Shown: piece by piece, positions 1 to 5,908 of the stretch
Position numbering within the stretch: the first letter of the stretch is position 1
Layout of the letters: each line of letters begins with the position of its first letter
Assembly (NCBI GenBank): GCA_017556895.1
Contig: JAFYLX010000132.1
Coordinates: 1 to 7,800 of the forward strand
Direction: 5' to 3'
DNA length: 7,800 nucleotides
DNA from: Bacillota bacterium
GTDB lineage: Bacteria; Bacillota_A; Clostridia; Peptostreptococcales; Anaerovoracaceae
Translations under genes and position numbers: made by a program
The notes under the pieces: generated by a model
The model's input: only the letters and a program-made list of their open reading frames with translations
Databases searched by the model: none
What the model was told of the DNA's origin: nothing

Positions 1-2324
1 GTCTGAGCTCTCTTAGCAACTAATACGAATGCTTCGTGGTAGTCAGCTTCTCTGAATAAGCCAGCTTCCTTAACTAGAGGTTCTTCTAGCTTATCTTCAA
101 GCATTGCGCAATCAAAGCCCCATTTGCCCTTACCACAGATTAAGCCCTTATTTACAGCGCCTTCCTTATCAGGGTTAGCCTTGATTAGCATATCGCTGTA
201 GGATTCAAGCTTTAAGCTACAACCTACGGAACAGTATGAGCAGATTGTATCAGTTTCTTCTGTAGGAAGTGGAGTTTCCTTAATCATTGTAGTTCTTTCC
301 TGAAGAGCACCAGTTGGACAAACGCTTACGCACTGACCACAGCTGATACATCCGGATTCAGCAAGAGGTTTTTCCATGTTAGGCTTAACAACTGTATCGA
401 AACCTCTGTTTACAAGACCAAGAGCACCTACTCCAACAACTTCGTCACAAACTCTTACGCATAATCCGCAAAGGATACACTTGTTAGGGTCTCTAACGAT
501 GAATGGGTGATCATCTTCAAATTCTACTTTATTTACGTCGCCTGCAAATCTTTCTGGCTTAACGTCATACTGATTTGCGAAGTCGATTAACTTACATTCA
601 TAGTAGTCGTGGCATCCACATTCTAAACATCTTGATGCTTCTTCTACAGCCTGTTCTTCAGTGAAACCGTAAGGGATAACTTCGGAGAAGTTGTCCTTTC
701 TCTGTTCAGGAGAAAGCTGAGGGATTGTAGGTCTGCACATTCTTTCTCTGTCTTCGAATGTCTTTTCTGTGATGTCTTTTCTTTCAACTACAAATGGCTT
801 TTCATACTTAATGTGTTCACCGAATAAGTATGCATCGATAACTTCAGATACCTTCTTAGCGTCAGCGATAGCTTCTACTGCGATGGAAATCTTATCGTTA
901 CCACAGTCACCACCAGCGAATACGCCAGGGATGGATGTCATAAATGTATCCTTATCGTATGCGATAGCGTTCTTTCTTGTCTTATCGCAATCTACGATGC
1001 TAGCATCTACTGCCTGACCGATAGCAAGGATCATTGTATCGATAGCTAGAGTTTCAGTCTTACCTTCAACTGGTCTTGGGGATCTTCTACCGGAAGCATC
1101 TGGTTCACCAAGTTCCATAACCTGAAGTACTACTTCCTTAACGTGACCGTTTTCGTCAGCAACTACTTCGATTGGGTTAGTTAAGTTCTTGAAGATTACG
1201 CCTTCTTCTTCAGCTTCTTCGATTTCTACCATATCAGCTGGCATTTCGTCTTTTGTTCTTCTGTAGATGTTGTAAACTTCCTTAGCACCAAGTCTTACAG
1301 CTGTTCTACAAGCGTCCATTGCAGTGTTACCACCACCAACGATTGCAACCTTTTCGCCTAACTTGATTTCTTCGTTTCTAACAACCTTTCTTAAGAAGTC
1401 GATACCGCCGATAACGCCTTCTGCATCTTCACCCTTGCATCCAACGCCTGTGGATACCCAAGCACCGATACCAAGAAGAACTGCATCGTAGTCGGATCTG
1501 ATTGTTTCGAATGGAATATCTACACCAATCTTGCAGTTTGTAACGATTTCAACGCCCATTCTTTCGATAGTTAAGATTTCTTCATCTAATACAGCCTTAG
1601 GAAGTCTGTATTCAGGAATACCGTATCTTAACATACCACCAGCATTTGGCATGGATTCGAAGATAGTTACATCATGTCCCATTCTTCTTAAGAAGTATGC
1701 AGCAGATAGACCCATTGGACCACCACCGATGATTGCAACGCTCTTGCCAGTTTCTTCTTCGCACTCAGGAATATATGCATCAGATGCTTCTAAATCCCAG
1801 TCTGCAGCGAATCTCTTTAACTGCTGGATGGAAATAGGTTCGTCGATTAAGCCTCTTCTACATGCTTCTTCACATGGATGAGGACATACTCTACCTAAAG
1901 CTGCTGGTAGAGGAATTTTATCCTTTACTAATTCTAAAGCAGCTTCGTACTCACCGTTAGCGATTAAGCCAACATAACCCTGACAGTCAGTCTGTGCAGG
2001 ACAAGCAAGTACGCAAGGAGGTCTACAGTCACCTACGTGGTTGGAAAGTAATAATTCAAGGTTAGTCTTTCTTGATTCGATTACTCTTTCTGTATTTGTT
2101 CTTACTACCATTCCTGGAGCGATTTCTGTTGCACAAGCCTTGCAAAGCTTAGGATTTCCTTCTACTTCACACATACATAAACCGCAGGAACCGTAAATCT
2201 TAGTTCTTTCGTCATAGCATAGAGTAGGAATGAAAATGTCATTTTCTCTTGCAACTTCAAGAATTGTCTGGCCGGCAACGCCTAAAACTTCTTTGCCGTT
2301 AATGTTCAATCTTAGTTTGTTCAT
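1..2324 (-). CDS. Multidomain NfnB/GltD-like flavoprotein fused to [2Fe-2S], ferredoxin and FDH-like molybdopterin domains; third subunit of NuoEF-type complex (3' end outside window)
   Basis: I read one uninterrupted frame of 774 codons from the ATG at 2324 to the window edge, with no stop. Domains in order: (1) a [2Fe-2S] ferredoxin/NuoG-like domain, residues 1-80, with ligands C36, C47, C50 and C64; (2) an NfnB/GltD module, about 95-505, with Cys set C100/C104/C108/C114 and C147/C151/C155, an FAD Rossmann motif GGGPMG near 200, an NAD(P) Rossmann motif GGGNTAMD near 330, and the FAD motif FAGGDC near 469; (3) a Cys-rich linker C566, C569, C571, C577; (4) two [4Fe-4S] motifs, C616/619/622/626 and C659/662/665/669; (5) a molybdopterin-oxidoreductase [4Fe-4S] motif C695, C698, C702, C730 followed by K732, matching formate dehydrogenase spacing. 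The protein then reads on into FDH-like sequence. It is probably cytoplasmic, exchanging electrons between NADPH (FAD site) and the NuoEF-like partners. It is not glutamate synthase: no GltB is present. The domain calls are firm. The overall reaction (Stn-type transhydrogenase or NADPH-linked FDH) is inferred. Confidence 0.88.
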   Translation of the reverse strand, partial: MNKLRLNINGKEVLGVAGQTILEVARENDIFIPTLCYDERTKIYGSCGLCMCEVEGNPKLCKACATEIAPGMVVRTNTERVIESRKTNLELLLSNHVGDCRPPCVLACPAQTDCQGYVGLIANGEYEAALELVKDKIPLPAALGRVCPHPCEEACRRGLIDEPISIQQLKRFAADWDLEASDAYIPECEEETGKSVAIIGGGPMGLSAAYFLRRMGHDVTIFESMPNAGGMLRYGIPEYRLPKAVLDEEILTIERMGVEIVTNCKIGVDIPFETIRSDYDAVLLGIGAWVSTGVGCKGEDAEGVIGGIDFLRKVVRNEEIKLGEKVAIVGGGNTAMDACRTAVRLGAKEVYNIYRRTKDEMPADMVEIEEAEEEGVIFKNLTNPIEVVADENGHVKEVVLQVMELGEPDASGRRSPRPVEGKTETLAIDTMILAIGQAVDASIVDCDKTRKNAIAYDKDTFMTSIPGVFAGGDCGNDKISIAVEAIADAKKVSEVIDAYLFGEHIKYEKPFVVERKDITEKTFEDRERMCRPTIPQLSPEQRKDNFSEVIPYGFTEEQAVEEASRCLECGCHDYYECKLIDFANQYDVKPERFAGDVNKVEFEDDHPFIVRDPNKCILCGLCVRVCDEVVGVGALGLVNRGFDTVVKPNMEKPLAESGCISCGQCVSVCPTGALQERTTMIKETPLPTEETDTICSYCSVGCSLKLESYSDMLIKANPDKEGAVNKGLICGKGKWGFDCAMLEDKLEEPLVKEAGLFREADYHEAFVLVAKRAQ

Positions 2325-2331
2325 TGTTCTT

Positions 2332-2341
2332 CCTCCCTCCT
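2332..2341 (-). promoter_or_regulatory. Tandem Shine-Dalgarno before the fusion subunit
   Basis: On the minus strand the 17-base gap after the NuoF-like stop reads AGGAGGGAGG, giving two overlapping SD cores. The proximal GGAGG (2332-2336) sits 7 bases before the ATG at 2324, and the distal AGGAGG (2336-2341) sits 11 bases before it. The first is ideally placed, which supports this start. Duplication of the core suggests strong, coupled translation with the upstream gene. Confidence 0.75.
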
Positions 2342-4090
2342 CTATTTCTTTTCAATTGCACCAAACTTACAAGTTTCTAAGCACTTGCCACACTTGATAC
2401 ATTTTTCTTTATCGATAACATGCTGGCCCTTAACAACACCTGTGATAGCGCCAACTGGACACTTCTTGGAACATAATGTACAACCCTTACAAGCATCTGT
2501 GATGTCGTATTCAACTAATGCCTTACAGGATTTAGCTGTACACTTCTTGTTGTAAATATGATCTTCGTATTCGTTTCTGAAGTACTTGATTGTTGTAAGA
2601 ACAGGATTTGGAGCTGTCTGACCAAGACCGCAAAGAGAACCGTCTTTGATCTTCATAGCTAGTTCTTCTAACTTTTCAATATCTCCATCAACACCTTCAC
2701 CTCTAGTGATTCTTTCTAAGATTTCAAGCATTCTCTTAGTACCGATACGGCAGTAGTTACACTTACCACAGGATTCGTCACGTGTGAAGTTTAAGAAGTA
2801 TCTTGCCATGTCTACCATACAAGTATCTTCGTCCATTACGATCATACCACCGGAACCTACGATAGCACCTGTCTTGTTGATGTCTTCGTAAGTAACTGGA
2901 GTGTCGATTAAGTGAGCTGGAATACATCCGCCGGAAGGACCACCCATCTGAACAGCCTTGAACTGCTTATCGTTCTTGATGCCGCCACCGATTCCGAAGA
3001 TTACTTCCTTAAGAGTTAAGCCCATAGGTACTTCTACTAGACCACCCTTCTTAATCTTACCAGCAAGAGCGAATACCTTAGTACCCTTACTCTGTACTGT
3101 ACCCATAGAACCGAATGCTTCGCCGCCGTTGAATAAGATCCAAGGAACGTTAGCAAATGTTTCTACGTTGTTGATGTTTGTTGGCTTCTGCCAGTAACCC
3201 TTTGCTGCTGGGAAAGGAGGTTTTAGTCTAGGCATACCTCTTTCACCTTCTAGGGAAGCGATAAGTGCAGTTTCTTCACCACATACGAAAGCACCAGCAC
3301 CAGCCTTAATTCTCATTTCAAAGTCGAAATTGCTTCCAAAGATGTTCTTGCCTAAGAAGCCTTTTTCTCTAGCCTGTTCCATAGCGATTTCAAGTCTCTT
3401 GATAGCTAGTGGATATTCAGCTCTACAGTAGATAACACCTTCATTTGCGCCCATAGCATAACCAGCAATGATCATACCTTCGATTAATGAATGTGGGTCA
3501 CCTTCAAGAACGGATCTGTCCATGAATGCACCTGGGTCACCTTCGTCAGCGTTACATACTAAGTACTTTTCTTTACCAGGGCTTGCTTTTGCAGCATTCC
3601 ACTTGAACCAAGTTGGGAAGCCAGCGCCCCCTCTTCCTCTAAGACCAGAAACTTTAATTTCTTCAATTACGTCTTCTGGAGTCATGGAAGAAAGTACTTT
3701 TTCGATAGCCTTGTAGCCATCTACAGCAATATATTCTTCGATATCTTCTGGATTGATGATACCGCAGTTTCTTAAAACAACTCTCTGCTGCTTTTCAACG
3801 AACTGTTCATCTTCAGCAGTGATTGCGCATTCTTCGTAAACTTTGCCACCGATTAAGTGGTTTTCGATGATTCCTGCTACCTTGTCTGGCTGTACTTTTA
3901 CGTATCTAGTCATTTCGCCGTTGTCATCGTATACATCTACGATTGGTTCTAGGTAACATGTACCTACACAACCTGTAATATCAACATTAATATTGAGGTT
4001 CTTTTCTGCAAGCTGTTTTTCAAATTCTGCAGCGGTTTTTTTGGCACCTGTAGCGATACCGCAGCTGCCTTGTCCTACTACTACTCTCAT
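2342..4090 (-). CDS. nuoF: NuoF/HydB-like NADH-binding flavoprotein with C-terminal 2x[4Fe-4S] domain
   Basis: This 582-residue protein is the NADH:FMN subunit of a soluble bifurcating-type complex. Residues 1-80 form a thioredoxin-like domain with C10, C41 and C45. The NADH/FMN-binding core begins near 150 with RGRGGAGFPTWFKW and continues through CNADEGDPGAFMDR (179-192) and GAGAFVCGEETALI (264-277). The SLBB region follows at about 335-400. The N3-type [4Fe-4S] site is C441, C444, C447 and C487. A C-terminal ferredoxin domain carries C534/537/540/544 and C564/567/570/574. Complex I NuoF (about 430-450 residues) lacks both the N-terminal and the C-terminal extra domain; HydB of [FeFe] hydrogenases and StnB-like subunits have them. 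An AGGAGGTGA ribosome site overlaps the upstream stop codon and lies 7 bases before the ATG. The gene starts 11 bases after the NuoE-like gene. The symbol is family-level only, since no respiratory Complex I is present. C45 and the Trx-like domain suggest a [2Fe-2S] site, but only three Cys are visible there. Confidence 0.93.
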   Translation of the reverse strand: MRVVVGQGSCGIATGAKKTAAEFEKQLAEKNLNINVDITGCVGTCYLEPIVDVYDDNGEMTRYVKVQPDKVAGIIENHLIGGKVYEECAITAEDEQFVEKQQRVVLRNCGIINPEDIEEYIAVDGYKAIEKVLSSMTPEDVIEEIKVSGLRGRGGAGFPTWFKWNAAKASPGKEKYLVCNADEGDPGAFMDRSVLEGDPHSLIEGMIIAGYAMGANEGVIYCRAEYPLAIKRLEIAMEQAREKGFLGKNIFGSNFDFEMRIKAGAGAFVCGEETALIASLEGERGMPRLKPPFPAAKGYWQKPTNINNVETFANVPWILFNGGEAFGSMGTVQSKGTKVFALAGKIKKGGLVEVPMGLTLKEVIFGIGGGIKNDKQFKAVQMGGPSGGCIPAHLIDTPVTYEDINKTGAIVGSGGMIVMDEDTCMVDMARYFLNFTRDESCGKCNYCRIGTKRMLEILERITRGEGVDGDIEKLEELAMKIKDGSLCGLGQTAPNPVLTTIKYFRNEYEDHIYNKKCTAKSCKALVEYDITDACKGCTLCSKKCPVGAITGVVKGQHVIDKEKCIKCGKCLETCKFGAIEKK

Positions 4091-4101
4091 GCTGTCACCT
4101 C

Positions 4102-4620
4102 CTATGCTCTTTCTCTAATTTCATCAAGAATTGCCTTTACGGAATCTTTTGTTAAGTTACCGTAAGTTTCATCCCCGTCAGCGCTCTTAACCATCATAAC
4201 AGGAGCAAGGGAACAACATCCAAGACATGCTACGTTGTTTAATGTGAAAAGACCGTCTTCAGTAGTTTCGCCATCTTTGATGTTTAGATGTTCACATACT
4301 GCTTCTTCAATGATTTCAGAACCATTAACGTGGCAAGCAGTACCCTGGCAAAGCATTACTAAATACTTACCGATAGGCTGAAGTCTAAACTGTGCGTAGA
4401 AAGTGGCAACGCCATAAATTTTTGCAGGTTTAATTCCTGTAGCTTCGGATATGTAGTTAATAGTATCTACGGATAGATAACCATAAATATCCTGAGCTTT
4501 CTGCAGAATAGTAATTAAACTACCTGGCACCTTTGCATACTTGTCTAAAACAGGCTGAAGTTCAACGAACTGAGCTCTTCTGTTTTCAGCACAATTGCAG
4601 TTACATACTTTTTCACTCAT
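4102..4620 (-). CDS. nuoE: NuoE-like [2Fe-2S] subunit of NAD(P)H-dependent complex
   Basis: This 172-residue thioredoxin-fold protein passes electrons from the FMN of the NuoF-like partner. A helical N-terminal part (about 15-80) includes the family stretch IYGVATFYAQF (68-78). The [2Fe-2S] ligands are C91, C96, C132 and C136, spaced CxxxxC and CxxxC as in NuoE/HydC. Length and motifs are normal for the family. I chose the ATG at 4620 because GAGAGG lies 7 bases before it. A TTG at 4635 could extend the frame by five residues, but it would put that SD inside the gene. The N-terminus has an unusual CNCNC (C6, C8, C10), which is not part of the known ligand set. The gene is first in its operon behind a good promoter and is followed after 11 bases by the NuoF-like gene. 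Without Complex I membrane genes, the symbol is family-level only. Confidence 0.93.
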   Translation of the reverse strand: MSEKVCNCNCAENRRAQFVELQPVLDKYAKVPGSLITILQKAQDIYGYLSVDTINYISEATGIKPAKIYGVATFYAQFRLQPIGKYLVMLCQGTACHVNGSEIIEEAVCEHLNIKDGETTEDGLFTLNNVACLGCCSLAPVMMVKSADGDETYGNLTKDSVKAILDEIRERA

Positions 4621-4627
4621 ATTAGTA

Positions 4628-4633
4628 CCTCTC
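4628..4633 (-). promoter_or_regulatory. Shine-Dalgarno that decides the NuoE-like start
   Basis: GAGAGG on the minus strand lies 7 bases upstream of the ATG at 4620. The in-frame TTG at 4635 overlaps the upstream side of this site and has no SD of its own, as the sequence before it is almost pure A/T. Translation therefore most likely starts at 4620. Confidence 0.7.
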
Positions 4634-4641
4634 AAAATTTA

Positions 4642-4662
4642 TATATATAATCATCATATATA
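4642..4662. repeat. AT-only inverted repeat overlapping the -10 region
   Basis: TATATAT (4642-4648) and ATATATA (4656-4662) are perfect 7-base arms around a 7-base spacer, AATCATC. The right arm covers the proposed -10 box of the left-hand operon. It could be an operator, but alternating A/T runs arise easily in AT-rich spacers and also favour promoter melting. It does not match the Rex site I know. Confidence 0.3.
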
Positions 4663-4685
4663 GTACAACAAGAATATTTTATCAA
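4657..4685 (-). promoter_or_regulatory. Sigma-A-type promoter for the NuoE/NuoF/fusion operon
   Basis: The minus strand has TTGATA (4685-4680) as -35, a 17-base spacer, and TATATA (4662-4657) as -10. The -35 differs from TTGACA at one position, and the spacer is optimal. The predicted transcript begins near 4650, leaving a leader of about 30 bases with no room for a riboswitch. The next gene upstream ends at 4710, so the promoter lies wholly in the intergenic gap. Alternative -10 boxes are possible in the TATATATA run just downstream. Confidence 0.65.
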
Positions 4686-4709
4686 ACAAAGCAAGTAAAA
4701 TCAACAAAT

Positions 4710-5894
4710 CTATTGTTTATCAGGCATGTATACTTTAACTCTTTTTATACGTCTTTCTTCAATAGACATGATCTTGAATTTATAGTCTTCAAATTCTACT
4801 ACTCTGCCGATATCGTTTTCATCAGGGATTTCGCCTAAGATATCGATAATGAAACCACCTATAGTTTCACTGTTTTCAGATTGTAGTTCTATTCCAAGTT
4901 CTTCGTCTAGGTCATCGATACTTACATCTCCATCTACAAGGTAAAGGTTATCGTCAACTTTATCGATGATTTCTTCTTCTTCATCGTACTCGTCGTCGAT
5001 GTTACCCATTACCTGTTCGATTATATCTTCTACGGTAACAATTCCGCTGAATCCACCATATTCGTCTATTAGAATTGCAATCTGCTGCTTAGTTTTTTGC
5101 AATTCAAAGAATAATGAGTCGATATTTTTTGTGTCAGGAACAAAATATGCTTTTCTTAATATAGATTCGATGTCTACATTTTCGAATTTTGTTTCTCTGG
5201 CTTTAATTAGATAGTCCTTGATATGCAAGATACCGATAATGTTATCACTATCGCCCTTACATACAGGAATTCTAGAATGACGTAATTTCATAAGCTCTTC
5301 GATATATTCTTCCGTCGGATCTTCTATATCGATAGAGAATACGTCAGTTCTTGGAGTCATAATTTCATATGCAAGTTTGTCATCAAAGGCAAAGATGGAG
5401 TTAATCATCTTTGTACCTTCTTCTTTTAGAACACCAGATTCCTTACCTGCCTGAATCATTGACAGTACTTCTTCTTCAGAAAAGACTTCTTCTTCAACCT
5501 GAGTTTCTTGTCTAAAGATTCTTAAAAGAATGTTTGTGATAAACATTAATATTGCAGTTATTGGACTAAAGAAAACGGATAATCCATTTTGAATCTTCTC
5601 GCATTTCGTTGCAATACCTTCTGCATGCTGAAGAGCAATTTTGTGTGGAAAGTATTGTCCTAAAATCACTAATCCGGCAAAGAAAGCGATAGCAAGTTTC
5701 CAATGAGGAAAAATTAACCATGAACCAACAACAGTTGTAAAAATCATTAAGAATCTGTTACATGTTTGATGCTTTTCTGTTATCTTGCTTGATGTCCCAA
5801 AAGCTGTATTCATAGCTACAACAAAGCCATGAATTAAAATTAACAATATCATACCAATTATTTGAATTGATAAACTGTCCGTGTCACTTAACAT
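4710..5894 (-). CDS. DUF21/CBS-pair/CorC_HlyC membrane protein ('hemolysin family'), divergent membrane domain
   Basis: This 394-residue protein is a CNNM/CorC-family membrane protein. Members tested elsewhere move Mg2+ or related divalent cations, and the 'hemolysin' label is historical. Residues 10-128 hold hydrophobic segments (about 11-30, 48-80, 105-127) of a DUF21-like domain. The CBS pair spans about 175-300, with MTPRTDVFSI (179-188), HSRIPV (206-211) and DEYGGFSGIVTVEDI (277-291). An acidic stretch (300-309) leads into the CorC_HlyC domain, about 315-390, including ETIGGFIIDILGEIP (343-357). The membrane domain looks some 35 residues shorter than usual. The common FFSASETAL-type stretch reads FVVAMNTAF, and GEIxPK reads GQYFPHK. 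Transport is therefore doubtful. The gene starts 14 bases after trhP, with AGGAG 11 bases before the ATG and overlapping the trhP stop. It uses more ATT/ATA and AAA than the redox genes. No strong terminator follows. Confidence 0.88.
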   Translation of the reverse strand: MLSDTDSLSIQIIGMILLILIHGFVVAMNTAFGTSSKITEKHQTCNRFLMIFTTVVGSWLIFPHWKLAIAFFAGLVILGQYFPHKIALQHAEGIATKCEKIQNGLSVFFSPITAILMFITNILLRIFRQETQVEEEVFSEEEVLSMIQAGKESGVLKEEGTKMINSIFAFDDKLAYEIMTPRTDVFSIDIEDPTEEYIEELMKLRHSRIPVCKGDSDNIIGILHIKDYLIKARETKFENVDIESILRKAYFVPDTKNIDSLFFELQKTKQQIAILIDEYGGFSGIVTVEDIIEQVMGNIDDEYDEEEEIIDKVDDNLYLVDGDVSIDDLDEELGIELQSENSETIGGFIIDILGEIPDENDIGRVVEFEDYKFKIMSIEERRIKRVKVYMPDKQ

Positions 5895-5908
5895 TTTCGT
5901 TATATCTC

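Noticed and set aside
769..1881. Plus-strand open frames (769-1017 and 1531-1881)
   Set aside because: They lie antisense to the continuous fusion gene, lack family motifs, and reflect its biased codons read on the other strand.
1..2324. [FeFe] hydrogenase large subunit
   Set aside because: The visible part has no H-cluster motifs; the chain instead enters a molybdopterin [4Fe-4S] domain. A hydrogenase gene elsewhere cannot be excluded.
2958..3716. Plus-strand open frames inside the NuoF-like gene
   Set aside because: The minus frame carries all NuoF motifs; the plus-strand products show no domain or ribosome site.
1..4620. Respiratory Complex I (nuo) operon
   Set aside because: There are no membrane or quinone-module genes, the NuoF-like protein has HydB-type extra domains, and the third subunit is an NfnB fusion rather than NuoG.
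4657..4690. Rex (NADH-sensing) operator at the promoter
   Set aside because: TTGTTTGATAAAATATTCTTG shares only a half-like TTGTT with the TTGTTAA-N4-TTAACAA site; the second half is missing.
4703..4717. Terminator hairpin at the end of the CBS gene
   Set aside because: AACAA/TTGTT gives a five-base, AT-rich stem overlapping the stop codon with no following T-tract; too weak to call.
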